This document shows, piece after piece, positions 41,801 to 57,479 of a stretch of 64,000 nt of DNA. Numbering within the stretch: position 1 is the stretch's first letter; each line of letters opens with the position of its first letter. The DNA is from Engraulis encrasicolus (taxonomy: Eukaryota > Chordata > Actinopteri > Clupeiformes > Engraulidae), in assembly GCF_034702125.1 (NCBI RefSeq), contig NC_085876.1, forward strand, positions 23,033,589-23,097,588. Reading direction: 5' to 3'. The translations under genes were made by a program, and so were the position numbers. The notes below the pieces were generated by a model. The model worked only from the letters and a program-made list of their open reading frames with translations. It ran no database searches and had not been told where the DNA came from.

Positions 41801-43558
41801 GGAGCATAGGCCACTCAAGAAGCATTGTGTAGTGCTATGGGAAAAATATTGGGCCAGTTTAAGTGTTCTGTGTGCACCCCCACTGATTGGTACAGTCATA
41901 GACCTAGGGCTTATATGGGTACATGTGCGGCTGTTGAGCACCTTCTGGTGCCTGGCTTTTATTCTTTGGTCTTGCGGAAAATGAAAGACCAGAGAATGGT
42001 CTATGTATGGCAAGCACTGAAACCTATGACCCCACAAGTTCAATACTAGCAAACAAAACTACCAGCACACAGTCATGAGCTAGCAGTTAAGGACCTGTGC
42101 CCATGCCAAAGTTTCCTCCTTCATATGGATTGACTCTGAACAAGCACACACACACACAATGCTCCACTGTCATACTGCAGAGCAGACAGCGTAGCAGAGA
42201 TTCTTCAGGCATTCGAAAGGAAATGAAGTAGAGAGACAGAAAGTGAGAGCACAGGCAGACTTTTAGAAATGGTGACTGAACCACACCTTTTGTAAACTCT
42301 GTCTGTCTTTCTCCATTGTTTGTTTTTTTCTGTCTTCCTTTTGGAAGTCGCTTTTGATAACACCAGCACAAACAGGTGGGTGGAGAGAGGATGACCAATA
42401 CCATCCTCCACCATTCCAAGAGACTTCGCTATTTCTTTTTTCAAAATGGAGGCAACCGCCACACTGTGACACCAGGGACTATCTGCAAAAGAATGCCAAG
42501 ATGTCCCCCTCTAGTTTGCAATAGTGCCTACACACCCAGGCTATCACCCCCACCCAACTCATCTCACTTCAGCTACTTCCATGAAGTGAACTGAACATAG
42601 CTGATTGACAAGTCTAGTGAATACTCTACCCTGACCTCAGCGATGTTCCCTTTCTCTCTTTCCGAATCTCACTTGCGTTCCCCCTGTCAGTCCCACCCAG
42701 GTACCAACGTGTCGGTGATCGACCTGTTCGACAGGAGCGCCAGCCTGCAGCCGCTATGGAAACAGGTGGAGGGCTTCAAGGAGGCCATCTATCCCATAAT
42801 GCAAAACGCTGACGACGGCGTCCATTTCATCTGCTACTCGCAAGGTGATGCCTCAAATGATCATTTTATATATGCATGTGCCGTTTCAGCTAGACCTATG
42901 CATTCTTAGTTTTTGGGTGTGAAATGGTTTTGCCAGTAATTTAGTATTAAAACACATATACCCATATGTCTAAGCATTACACTTGCATGTGTGTGATGGT
43001 AATTATTATCATATACTAATTAATGATGTTAGTTCTTTTGCTGCCTACAATTGGTCCAAAGTTTATACTACATACAGCTCTGGGAATAAATAAGGCACCA
43101 CTTCAAAATGAAATTAAAATCAAATTGAAATTCAAGTTTCTCTGATTATTCTACTTATTATAGGAATGAGCTGGTGTAAGACATTTTATTATTAATAATA
43201 ATAATAATAATATAATAATAATAATAATAACATTTTTGTTTCATTCTATAAACAATTAACAACTTATTTTTCCTGGCCATGACCGATCAGGAAATGACCT
43301 TGAGTCGGAATCATACCCGGGTCCCCAGTGTAATTGTACGGTACCTTAGCCCATTGAGCCATGGCACCCCAATACATTGACATTGAATGAAATTGATTTC
43401 GTTGCGTTTCCTCTGTCCCTAAGGCGGGCTGATCTGTCGGGGCATTCTGTCCACGCTACCTGACCACAATGTGCAGACCTTCATCTCCCTCTCCTCCCCT
43501 CAGATGGGTCAGTATGGAGGTAAGTCTTTGCTGTTGCGTTTACTTTTTTTCTGGGGCC

Positions 43559-43621
<63 letters not shown>

Positions 43622-46600
43622 GGTCTTTTTTGGGGTGGGGGTTGTTTTATTTCCCCAGCGGATCATAAATACTGTACCGTCTTTAATGTCTCTGGATTTA
43701 TTTCCATGCACCAAACGTGGCCGCAGGTGGCAAGTTCACTCACTCATTCACTTCACTCACTGTTCACTCACTCTTTTGACTAAGATGACCTGTATGAATG
43801 AGAATATTTACAAGCTTGTTTTATTTCTGCTCCACAGACACAGATTACTTGTCTTGGGTCTTCCCCAAGTTCGTGAAGACGGAAGTGTACCACCTGTGCT
43901 ACACGGCCTGGGGCCAGACGATATCCATCTGCAACTACTGGAACGGTGAGGACTGGAGCATGCTGGGAAGAACCCTGTTCTGGTGCCGGGGTGGGGTGGG
44001 GGTGTGTGTGGAGGGTTAGCCTGGCTATTGCCATTTGGTCTGGCCTATGTGCGTCGTCCGAGGGAGATGCTAAGGTCGTGCCTGGCTCGCATTCATGAAA
44101 TGTGTTGGTTCCAAAGCGATAGTCCACAGAAGCAAAGAGTGGACCTTATGCACCGGTCACTAGACCTTCCTCAGTGCAAAAAGTAAGGTCTGGCAACACT
44201 GAGGAAGGTCTGGTGACCAAAAACGTTTTGCACTTGTATATGTGTAAAGCAATAAACTAATTAGTGCATCGGCTACTGGTATGCGAGTTCCACTCTTTAC
44301 TTCTGTAGTTTATATCTTTGGAACCAACGCACTTACGCACCCATAAGGACTGGAGGCACTGGCACGACACCCCCTCTGTCTTTTGTATGAACATGAGCTA
44401 GACATACCATTTGTATGACCCTCTGAGAATTGAGTTGACACTTGTAAACTTATGAGCAGCACCCACTGTAACTGCAACCAATATACCAGTATGCTATAGG
44501 TATACTGGTTGAAGCTTCTGTACAATCAGTATGACCACCAGCTCCTTCACTCCCCATCTAACTGGACTGGTGCGTCTTTGCCTTAAACACGCCCCATTGA
44601 GACATTGGAAATACTCTCAGTTAGTACGGCCAGATCCAGGCTAGGGAAGAGTATCTCCTCATTAGTTTGGCACGGGTCATGTCTGAAAATGTAACTTGAG
44701 TCGTATTGACTTGTTGGATACATGTCTGATGCACTGTTTTGTGATTGAGCCAGCATTTCTGATTGAGGCATGGGATCAGTTGTGCAGTCTTAAATTACCA
44801 TGGGAAGTTTGTAAACCTCCACCCCGAGTGTGCACCCACACACACACTAAAATATAAATGCGCTCTCTCTCTCTCTCGCTCTCTCTTGCTCTCTCTGTCT
44901 CTCTTGTACATTTAATTTTCCTGGAAATCAATGGAAAATTAAAATATAAAATAATATCTGCATTTCATGTCGTGCCTTTGTCTGATGCTCTGAGAGCACT
45001 TTCGATGCTCGGTTGTATTTTGTAACGGCTTGTTCTGTAAATCTACACCCATAGCTCTGTTTCTGTTTACATGTTGAGGAACTACAACACCCTCAGTGGA
45101 AATGTTTAAGAAAAACCTTAGTCTTTGTTGTCTGTCTCACTCTGTTTGACCATGCTGCTTTGTATCATCACAAAAACATATGTCTCCTATTGTCATGTAA
45201 TACATTCACATCAATGACTGCCTGAAGTGTTTTAATTGTGTATGTAAACTGATGTGTGTTTGCCTGTTTCGGTTTATTCACAAGTACATAAGTATGTATA
45301 TGATTTGTACCATTATAATAAGTTAGTCTCCCATTATTATATATGGGTGTGGAAAAATCGTAAAAATCTGAAATGGATATTGTGAATGTAAATTGATGTT
45401 TGCCTCATTTAGTTTATTCACGGACGCATTTGTGTTTCCTTATAGACCCTCATCACAGAGACATCTACTTAAACAGTAGTGATTACCTGGCGATACTGAA
45501 CAACGAGAGAGAAAACCCCAACGCTACTGGTATGTGGTGTGTGTGTGCGTGCCTGTGCATGAGTGTGTGTCTGTGCGCACGAGTATGAGCTTGTACAGTC
45601 TACTCTACCCGTCTTAATAAGATATGGCTGTTTTATAAGTGTTGCGAAAATGTATTGTTATCGCGATATCACGGCTTGCAATACACGTATAGCAAAAGTT
45701 GGTTAAATTACAATACCTAGTTTTAACATTTTAATGACCGCAAATTTGGTGAAAAGATTAAAAAGGGTATTGAAAAGGTTGTCAATTGTGTATACATTAA
45801 ATATCCCGAGCAATATCGATATCGCGATATACAGTCATGTTATCGTGTATCGCGTATTTTTCTAATATCGTGCAGCCCTAACATGGATGCATGCATGCCA
45901 AGTCATGGTTGAAGCACATAAATAAAAAAGAGGGAGCATTAATATTTAATCTCCTTGTGCAACAGGTTTTTTTGGGCCACCTGTGTTCATGCTGCTAATT
46001 CAGGCATGCTGCTAATTCAGGCCCATTATAACTTCCCATTTCTTATCAATGTGCCATCCTATTACAGCGGAGAAATTACTTACTGCTTTTCTCCATGTGT
46101 CCATCGGCGTTGTGTCCATCCTATAGCATGCAGAACCAAGCTCTTGTTTGTTTAACTATGTGCCCATATCAGACATATTGTGCAAGTCTATGGATCCAGC
46201 TCAATAGATAACCTCCTGTCCTCTCCCTTTACTCATTGACAATAGACATTTTATTCATTGTCTCGCAAAAGCACAATTCAGACGTCATGTTCTCATTTAC
46301 AGTCGGGATCTTGACAGTGAGAAAGTCCCCCAAAGGTTGTTGTGCCTAGGCTGACAGCAGGGAAACTGTATTGTTCTCTCCTCGGAGGCGGGGTGTCAGC
46401 AAAGCACAAGGCCGCAAGCAAAAGGAGAGAGGAAGGGTGGTTGGATATTGAGATGGACACTATGATGGCCATCCTATAGAATGCAGAAATGACTTCCGGT
46501 TTGTTCATCTATTTGTCCATCCAATAGAGTGGAGAAACAACTTCCTGCGCATCAAAAAGCTGGTGCTGATTGGTGGACCAGATGATGGCGTCATCACTCC

Positions 46601-49107
46601 TTGGGAGTCAAGGTGAGGCTCTGCTTTTACTTTACATCATACACTTCACTGTAAATTGCACATACAGTCTATTTTTTTGTAAGTAGACCTGTACAGCCAA
46701 AATGTTTACCGTTCAGCTTTACCAAACAATCTGTTTTTATATATGTATGTTTGTTTGTGTGTTATGTACTGATTCCTCTAGTCTAGTGCATCTCTTGGCT
46801 GTTTCAAATGACACCTGTATTTTGTATAGTGACTAAGATTTGTAGTGCATGAAGTTTGGCAGATGCTACCCTGAGTGAACTGGGTACAAGCCAAGGACAT
46901 TTCCACTGCAACCAGCAACATGTGTCCTTTTAAGTTAATTTGGCCCTGCCTAATTTCTACCATCCGTGACGTTTTTTCTTGTTGAACAGGCTACTGTTTT
47001 CCAGTCCGCAATTGTAAAATGAATCATTTTATGAGCAATTGTAAAATTAATCATTTTATGAGTCCAGACACCACTGTGTTTATGATTAGGTTCTGTCCTT
47101 GTTTTCACGTGTCTGTGTTTTATTGGTTTCTCCTCACACAGCCAATTTGGATTTTACAACGAGAATGAAACTGTTGTGGAAATGAAGAACCAGGAGGTAT
47201 GTTGTACGTTTTGCACTTGTCCTGTGAGGACTTACTCTTTACCTCAGCTGAGGAGGAAGTGTCTTTGCCTGTGTTTGTTTGTCTGTATTTCTTCCTCTTT
47301 TCAAGATGCATACCGTACCTGACATTTTGTAGCCTGTTAATGCACGCCGTACCTCCTGCGGCACGCTGTAATAGACATTGAAAGTTAACTACTATAGTAC
47401 TACACTACTATGACAGTGCACGGGGCCTTTAGTTATACATTACGACTTGGTCATTGCCATTCTGGTAACAGCTAATTTATAATGCCGTGTCTTAAGGGGT
47501 TAAACATTTGGTCTACTGATAATACACCGCATTCCACATTATTACGCAAATTACATTTTTCGCTGTTTCCCCAAATAATCAATAGAAATGACAGTCGTCA
47601 TAATTTTCAAGTCATCAGCCATTAGAGTACAATTAAAAAGTTTTTGAACGAACCTTCCAATAATAACAGTATTTTTTTAAATAATAAAAAAGTTTACATG
47701 CCCAAAAGGGCTCTGTTCCAAATTATTACTCAAAACAGTTTTGTAGTGTTGTAACCCAAATTTCTTTCTTTTTTCCCATTTACATCAAAACAGTTGGCAT
47801 TTGGTACCTTCTAAATTACATTTCAATGTTCAAAACTTGGTTATAAGCTGTAATTGTAATGCTGCATTTAACGTTGAAGTCAATGACAGGGCATTACATG
47901 GGAGTTATGGAAGCCCAGATATCCTTGATGCTTTGCTCTTAGCTGTTTCTGTTTGTTTGGTCTGGTGACCCACACTTCACTCTTCAATATACCCGTAGAT
48001 TTCCATGCCACGTTTAGGTGCTTTGGTGGTATCGACTTTCTAACTCGCATAACATCTAACTCGCATAACATCCCATTCATTTTCAATGGGGTTTTATGTC
48101 TGGCGAGTTAGAATGTCTGTTAAATGCAGCATTACATTTACAGCTTATAGCCAAGTTTTGAACATTGAAATGTAATTTAGAAGGTACCAAATGCCAACTG
48201 TTTTAATGTAAATGGGAAAAAAAGAAAGAAATTTGGATTACAACACTACAAAACTGTTTTGCGTATTAATTTGGAACAGAGCACTTTTGGGCATTTTCAG
48301 TTTTTTATTATTTTAAAAAATATCATTATCATTGGAAGGTTAGTTCAAAAACTTTTTAATTGTACTCTAATGACTGATGACTTGAAAATTACGACGACTG
48401 TCATTTCTATTGATTATTTGGGAAAACAGTGAAAAATGTCATTTGCGTACGGTAATAATGTGGAATGTGGTGTATGTTTTGCTCTCACCATCTACGGCAC
48501 TCTGACCTTTTACTCCCCCTCCTTTCTTCTAGTGTGTGTGTGTCTCTGTCTGTCTCTCTGTCTGTTTGTTTGTTTGTCCGCCCACCATGTGTGATTTGTC
48601 TGCAGGAGCTGCCTAACACATACATTTGTATACTTCAGTACACATGCATACATACACAAACTCATGTACATGTAGCACTGGGGGCATTGTGATTGATTGT
48701 GCTTGTTGTACTTGTATTGGATTTAACCTGCTCTTCCTCCTGTTTTGGTATGGTTTGGTTTGGTTTAGTTTGGTTTATTTATTGACAATGGGTATCCAAG
48801 ATATTACATGTAAAAGCGTAAAATACTTATTTCCATCATGGTGGTCCCTGATAGAAGAAATACGAACACATGCAACAGAATGTTTCCTCTCTCTAAGTCT
48901 CTCTCCACGTGAAAATGTCATCATCATATTAATTAATCATAATATCCTTTTGCCCCCCTCCAGGTGTACCTGAGGGACACGTTTGGCCTGAAGACGCTGC
49001 AGGCTCGTGGGGACATGGTGCTGTGTGCCCTGGCCGGTGTAGAGCACGTCAAGTGGCACTCAAACCAAACTGTCTTCACCACCTGCATGGAGAAGTGGCT
49101 CACATAA
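38879..49107 (+). CDS. ppt2: Palmitoyl-protein thioesterase 2 (lysosomal)
   Basis: Lysosomal alpha/beta hydrolase that cleaves fatty-acyl thioesters. Eight coding exons: 38879-39058, 42691-42844, 43424-43519, 43838-43945, 45446-45529, 46528-46612, 47142-47196, 48964-49107. All have GT-AG borders and compatible phases, giving 301 residues (human PPT2 about 302). A signal peptide is visible in the first 36 residues (hydrophobic [16 protein letters not shown]). [14 protein letters not shown] is the oxyanion region. The nucleophile Ser110 is in CYSQGG, the acid is in [11 protein letters not shown] (about residue 227) and the His is in VKWHSN (residue 286), so the triad is intact. [16 protein letters not shown] and SICNYW match PPT2 rather than PPT1. 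HSNQT and LNSSD are N-glycosylation sequons. The ATG chosen is the first before the signal peptide; a second, two codons on, would also serve. Confidence 0.95.
39059..40580. other. ppt2 intron 1, first part
   Basis: No element with clear ends is seen. The sequence is AT-rich, with a short poly-A run at 39797. The open frames near 39980-40460 show no family resemblance and are taken as chance. Confidence 0.35.
40585..41045 (-). mobile_element. LINE 3' end, antisense (L2/CR1-like)
   Basis: Starts with TAG trinucleotide repeats (tail), then GTCTTTATTATCC. The - strand of 40985-41040 encodes [13 protein letters not shown] sequence, the usual C-terminal block of fish L2-type reverse transcriptases (compare TMLPSGKRYRS in the LINE at 25675). 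5'-truncated. Confidence 0.6.
41046..42690. other. ppt2 intron 1, distal part
   Basis: No recognisable gene. 41750-42050 carries overlapping frames on both strands without family resemblance. I see no exon between 39058 and 42691 that would fit the ppt2 frame. Confidence 0.35.
43195..43380 (-). mobile_element. SINE-like remnant with (TAA)n
   Basis: A TAA/ATA repeat (43190-43230) is followed by AGGAAATGACCTTGAGTCGG, CATACCCGGGTCCCC and TAGCCCATTGAGCCATGGC, the same - strand tRNA-like arrangement as at 21118. Confidence 0.5.
43562..43620. repeat. (CA)n microsatellite
   Basis: About 58 bases of CA, 40 bases downstream of the ppt2 exon 3 donor. Confidence 0.97.
44090..44325. mobile_element. Unclassified repeat with inverted halves
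   Basis: TTGGTTCCAAAG and AAGCAAAGAGTGGA near 44105-44145 are mirrored by TCCACTCTTTACTTCTG and CTTTGGAACCAA near 44290-44325. Inside, GACCTTCCTCAGTG and CACTGAGGAAGGTC pair directly. This makes a nested palindrome of about 220 bp. Confidence 0.75.
45640..45882. mobile_element. hAT-like GGGCTGCAC repeat
   Basis: Ends ATATCGTGCAGCCCTA and is rich in CGCGATATC. It belongs to the family seen at 19330. The left terminus is missing or eroded. Confidence 0.55.
47520..48478. repeat. Long foldback inverted repeat (about 950 bp)
   Basis: The left arm runs from ACACCGCATTCCACATTATT at about 47524 to GCATTTAACGTTG near 47875. The right arm runs from TGTTAAATGCAGCATTAC at 48117 to TAATGTGGAATGTGGTGT near 48472. 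Arms of roughly 350 bases pair at well over 90% by eye, around a loop of about 240 bases that contains CTAACTCGCATAACATC twice. It lies in ppt2 intron 7. It has no coding capacity and looks like a foldback or MITE-type DNA element. Confidence 0.88.
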
Positions 49108-49335
49108 GGCCCTTCCCTCACATAAGGCCCTTCTCATCGTCCGCCATTTTGGGTGCTCACTGCTCACCCAAAGCCCTTCCCTCCCGTCCATCCACAGACG
49201 TTCTGCAACTTGGTTTGGGTACCGTGGGTACCGTAGGCCCTTCCCTTTCCTTATTGTCCGCCATTTTGGGTGCTCACCCAAAGCCCTTCCCTCCGCAGCT
49301 GTCCTCCATCTTGGTTTTGGTACCATGGGTAATAT
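49108..49335. repeat. ppt2: Tandem duplication in the ppt2 3' UTR
   Basis: Two copies of a unit of about 110 bases: CGTCCGCCATTTTGGGTGCT at 49138 and TGTCCGCCATTTTGGGTGCT at 49256, each followed by CACCCAAAGCCCTTCCCTCC and then TTGGTTT(T)GGTACC(G/A)TGGGTA. Just before it, CACATAAGGCCCTTC is itself repeated over the stop codon. Confidence 0.85.
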
Positions 49336-52140
49336 TCGAAATGGTCACTCGCTCATTCACTGTGTTATAGTCTGAGGGGTCAGAGTAAAAGTAGAAGTAA
49401 AAACGTGCGAAAGTTTCCTTCCAGCAGTGGTGATGTCACCAATTAACTGGTCTGCAATTACTGTAGACTGCAGTACCTGTATTGTGATCAGCTGATTCTG
49501 CGCTGGTTGTGTCACATTTCTTGCAGTTTTTTTCAAGGTTTTAGTTTTTTTCAGTAACAATACAATCAGTCTAGTAAGTACAAAGGAGTAACTGGTGTAA
49601 CAACTATGTAATATCATGTCACTGGTGGTGTACTTGGACCATGAATTTACTTCTACTTTTACTTTCGACATCTCTGACTGTAGTGCAATTACACAGAGTA
49701 GAAAACAGTGTGACAGACACTCCATACTGTGCACTATGTAGTGAGTGAATGAGGGAGCATTTCGGACAGCGCCATGGATCCAACCCAATCCACTCCACAA
49801 ACAAACAAAACAAACCGTCCGTCCACTCAAATCATTTACCCACCGACTCACTCACCTACTCTACTGTACCTGTGCCTTTTCCTACAGAGAGTGAGATGCA
49901 CACAGTCAATGCAAGTCAACACCAGACAAGCCAACGTTGGTATCTTTTTCAGACGTGTTTCACACATACAAAAACGATATACTATATTTTCATGTGGTTT
50001 TATCACAGTTCAGAGGACTACGCGAAACGCGTGTCCTCACCCTCTGCGTGGAAAATGCTCATTAGTCAACTGCGATGGTTCTTACAGTTCGCTCGGCACA
50101 CGGAAACACTCAACATACATCTTTTTGTACCATTTGTCAATGTGTGCCTAGAGTGCAAATCTCATACTGTATGTTATGTATGAGACTTCGTCCATTGGTA
50201 AATTATTGTGCCTGAGAACATTTGCTGCCCCACTGCAAAGTGTAACAGTTTGGGTCATTTAAGGGAATTCAGTCAATGCAAGATTATATCATGTTCATTT
50301 GCATATTTAATTATGTTGTTTTATGTCCTATGTGACGATGTTTTCATTTTGTAGAGGAGACCTATAGTACCTAGTAGAAATCATGCCTTAAGTGTTTGTT
50401 TAGTCCATTGTATCAGAAGTGCTTCACTACATGTGATCATCCCTTGGTAACCACCTCTTGCATCACTGAAGTGAGGATGTTGATCAATTAAGGAGATTGA
50501 TTATATGTAACTTGTAGAACATAGAACCAACTTTAAAAACAGCAAAAAACTGACACCTGTTTAAAGGGCAACGTTTTTCATGTTGGTTCTCTTGTTTACC
50601 TTTTTTGCAGTGTATTATACCAGGTAAATAAGCAGTTTGTTTGTTTGTGAATGTTACATCTACAGACAAGCCAACACATTGAATATCCAAATATTTCACC
50701 TCTCCAAACGTCCCCCTGCCCATCCATAAAATCTGATGCCCTAAAGACACATTATTACTGTGTAAGAGAGAAGAAAGGGAAAGGGAACAAAGGAAAGGAG
50801 GGGGAAAGTGTACTTCGGAAGAGAAGGGCAATGCTAGACTGGCATTTACCTATCTAAGTGTATTGCATCCTTTATTTTCCATGTTATTATGACATACCTC
50901 TCATCCAGCTCAGACAAATCTCAGGCGAGGATTAGACATCTTTTTTTGCATAAATGAGGCTCCTAAGATGAAAACGGGCTGTTTTTATTTTTCTGACAGT
51001 AGATGTATCAATGTTCATAATTGTGCGTGTGCGTGTGCGTGTGCGTGTGTGTGTGATGAGAGAGACAGGTGAGGGACTGTAAAGTTAGTTTGTACTTGCA
51101 CAATGTGGTTTAAAGGGTAAATGGCTATGGAACATTATCCTTTAGGATGGCAAGAGAGAACCTTCTAGTGTAAATAGTTTGGTGGATAATGGCAGTATTG
51201 TAGTTTTTAATGACCTTGTACATAATGCTTGTTTGTTTTTTTTCCCTTGCATTTGAAAAAGGTAAATGGATTTTAACCAAACTAAAAGGAATGTGGGAAA
51301 ATAATTTCCTAATTATCGACTTTCAGTGTCTGTCTTGTTATAGCATCTTGTATTTTGTTTAATTTGAAAAAAAGGGATTTTCTCTGTTGCAAAACACAGG
51401 TCAAAATGTTATTCATTTTTTTCCCCAGTAGTATTGACCTGAGACACCACCACTTAGCCAACACATCTAAACATTCTACCTTTGTCTTTTCTTAATGTCA
51501 AGCCATTTTTATCATGTCTTCTATGTCATCTTTTTATGTCATCTTTCTGACATCACATTGCATATAATATAATATTTCAGTGAGGGTCAGAGTTTTACTC
51601 ACATTGTGAACAGAATCTGTTGGAAGAAGTTTAAAGGTCATAAGGGCAATGTTGATGGTCAATCATAACGGGTTCCACAAATATCAGCGTGATAAGTACA
51701 TATACAATGTCAAGGCTCAGAATGGTTAATGCTATGGTTATCTGACTTCAATTAACTCTGTTCTTACAAGGAAATATCTGTGTTCACTTATCTTTTGAAC
51801 AAAGCATTTTTTAAAATTGGTGAAGTTTCAAGATTTTATGATATCTGAAATGGAAACCTTTAAGAAGCTGTTTGACATAAGGTGGCTTCTTTCCACCTAG
51901 TGATTGGTTATCAATGTGAGCAGAGCAACAAAAAAAATGCACGCTTTCTTTCTGCAGTGTATCATGACAGTTTTTTTTTTCCTGTTCTCTTTTCTATATG
52001 AAATACAAATTGTACCAATGTGCTTTACACTTTCTAAGTAGACATATTTGTCCTTAACGTTTATATATTTTAAAGTGAGTAATTGTTGCCCTTGGAATGT
52101 TGTTGAACTTTGTCTGCTCTGCTACATTAAATGGCAGTTT
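49336..52140 (+). other. Region downstream of ppt2, possible long 3' UTR
   Basis: AT-rich sequence without splice-bounded coding segments. ATTAAA near 52125 is a plausible distal poly(A) signal. The open frames at 49357-50183 on both strands show no family features. Confidence 0.35.
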
Positions 52141-52569
52141 TAAAATTGATCTGGTCATTCTGTTTGTGTGAATGAATTGAAATGTATTTCAAAATGGGTT
52201 CAGTAAGGCCTTTTCAAAATGACACAGTTCTGGAAATGACAATTGTGCGAGTAAAACGAACCCTGAAGGGTTCCCTGTGCGCACCTGAAACTTTCTTGTT
52301 GGAGAATGTTTCTGGTGCACACCTGAATCTTTCTTTACTAGCCTACGTAAAAAAACAAGGAATATGTAAAAGTATAAAAGATAAAATGTTCTCAGTCTGC
52401 GGTTGAAATGAACAAGACCCATCTAAAAATAAGCATAGGCCTTCTATGTAATTCATATGGATATGGGTTGGAGGGGGAAATAAATCTGTCCATTGCATTA
52501 TAGGCCTATTTGAAGATCAAATTACATGATTCCATCTTTCTTGGCATCTGCACTTAACATGTTCTTTTT

Positions 52570-52945
52570 ACCTCCGCCAAGGAGATATGTTTTCGGTCGA
52601 GTTGGTTTGTCTGTCTTTGTTGTCTGTCAGCAGGATAACTCAAAAACTTATGAACGGATTTGGATTAAATTTTGTGAGTTGTTGGAATTGATGAAAGAAA
52701 CAAGTGATTACATTTTGGTGGTGATCCAGATCACAATCTGGATCCAGGATTTTTTTAAAGATTCTTCACCACTGCTGGATAAGGGGCATTTTGACATTCC
52801 AGTTTTTAATAAAATAAAAAAGAGGGCAGAACGACTTGGGAGGAGGCGTGTGTAACCACATGTATAGATAGGGGTGTAAATAATCTAATGTTTTGTCAAA
52901 CCGCTTCCTTGGCGGAGGTCTGCACTCTCTGAGTGCATTTCTAGT
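52570..52945. mobile_element. Interspersed DNA repeat with CCTCCGCCAAGG ends
   Basis: Begins ACCTCCGCCAAGGAGATATG, continues GTTTTCGGTCGAGTTGG and GTGATCCAGATCACAATCTG (itself palindromic), and finishes CTTGGCGGAGGTCTGCACTC, so CCTCCGCCAAG is present at both ends in inverse orientation. The frame across it is not gene-like. Confidence 0.75.
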
Positions 52946-53027
52946 TTCTGATGTGGCCTCGGGCCCAGGGACTGGCAGGGAGAGCTCTGTCGGGCCCACA
53001 GCCGGTTTACGAAACCCTCTCTGGTCG

Positions 53028-53388
53028 GGCCCAGAGCCATCTAATAACAGAGTTACGCCACTCCCATAGACCTCTATGGACCAATCTTTCCACAGCAATG
53101 GCGGCTCTCATGGAGCCTCACGGAGAGTTAACATGGAAATCCCCATTGACTTTAGTTCTATTAGAAGTTACTTAGTTCCAGGAGGTGGCGGTATAACACA
53201 GAAAATGTGGTAAAGGTCATGTAATTTGTTTGTACTTAATCTTTGTTTGGTATGTGATGGTTCTGTGTTAGTTTCCAACGAACAGAAGTTTACTGTTAAG
53301 AAACATTTTAATCTACGCGAATCACATCACCAACCGACTTCCTGGTCCCCGGTTTGCGCAACTCTGTTATTAGATGGCTCTGGTCGGG
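53028..53388. mobile_element. Inverted-repeat element just upstream of rps5
   Basis: CCAGAGCCATCTAATAACAG at the left is mirrored exactly at 53364-53387. The repeat continues inward as AGTTACGCCACTC versus GGTTTGCGCAACT. GGTCGGGCCCA(C/G)A words flank both ends. Confidence 0.8.
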
Positions 53389-53427
53389 CCCACAGACCTG
53401 TAATTGGTCGGGCCTCTGTGGCTCTTC

Positions 53428-53553
53428 TGAACTACAATACCCAGAAGCTGTTTGCGCCGGAAGTGTTTGGAGCGCTTCCTATGTCATCGGCGAATCGCCG
53501 CCATGAGGCCCTTTTCCGTCGTAAAGGAGTGCGGAGTGGAATCGTGTTCACAA
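53428..53553 (+). promoter_or_regulatory. rps5: rps5 promoter and non-coding exon 1
   Basis: AACTACAATACCCAGAAG at 53430-53447 resembles the ZNF143/Staf site, and GCCGGAAGTG at 53456-53465 is an ETS/GABP-type site. CCCTTTTCCG at 53509-53518 fits the pyrimidine-rich start (5' TOP) of ribosomal protein mRNAs. A good donor, GTGAGT, follows at 53554. This pairs with the acceptor at 54464, one base before the ATG. Start site and site identities are inferred. Confidence 0.7.
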
Positions 53554-54189
53554 GTGAGTACGAAAATTATGAAAATAGCCTTATTTTTACCCATATTTTG
53601 TGTCTCTTTCGAGTATTTCGTATGCGTAGATTACTTGTGCACCTATGTTGAGCGTGATGTCGGTCAGAGTTTTTGTCTTTGTGCGTTAATGTTTGTCAAA
53701 GTTATTCCATGTCACTTGCTGTCTATCCATGTGTGCCTTGCCTTGTTGGACGTATCATGGGGTAGCCAACTGGCTAGCTGGTCTAGCAAACGTGTCTTGT
53801 GAATTCAACAGACTTCCACAAGCAGTGGATTATAGTCTTAACGTTACCGACCGCTTAGACATATCTTCATGTTCAAAAATTGCAGACGTCATAACTCGGA
53901 ATAAACTTCTTGTTTTGTGTAATACCCAATAGTCTGACGCTAACGTTAGCCTCTATTGGATGGAAGGTGGTGGTAATGTGTCGCAACTAACTCTGTACTT
54001 GGATGCTTTGCGTTGTAGACATGATATTGTGGTATTGTCACATCTATTAGTTAGTTTAGTAACTGTTTTATACTGTGCATTTAGAAGTCAGAATTAACTG
54101 GCGTGAACAATTCAACTTGTGTAGATAGTGGCTAACAGTGTGCCTTTCCAAGAACACCCAAGTTCGCTACTGTGAAACTCGCATGAGTC

Positions 54190-54319
54190 GAGACTAGAGT
54201 CACATCCTGACATACACTGTTGTTTTGGTGTGCTATAGTCCTCGTAGAGAAATTGTCTTTGCTAATTCATTGACCGCTGCTCCTCATTTGCCCGGTCAAT
54301 CACCCGCTCAGAAACAACT
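54190..54319 (+). ncRNA. H/ACA-type snoRNA, rps5 intron 1
   Basis: Two-hairpin layout: 5' stem GAGACT with AGTCCTC and an inner ACAC/GTGT stem, H box AGAGAA, then a 3' stem ATTGACCG/CGGTCAAT, and ACA three bases from the end. It lies 145 bases before exon 2. Four relatives occupy the other rps5 introns. I cannot name its target. Confidence 0.8.
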
Positions 54320-54447
54320 ATTTTTTTTGTGAAACCTGCATGTATCGAACTTGCGTGTTTATGAATACTGACTTGTCAGGCTCAGGCTTCAAGGTCTGCT
54401 GTGAAATCTCGCATGTTGCCATTGCCATCATCTTACTGTTTTTTTGA

Positions 54448-57430
<2,983 letters not shown>

Positions 57431-57479
57431 ACATGTCTGTCGCTTTTTACAGGAGGAAATAAAACATTGGTGGAAATCA

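Noticed and set aside
49357..50183. Overlapping open frames on both strands after ppt2
   Set aside because: No splice-bounded coding signal and no family motif; probably 3' UTR or intergenic.
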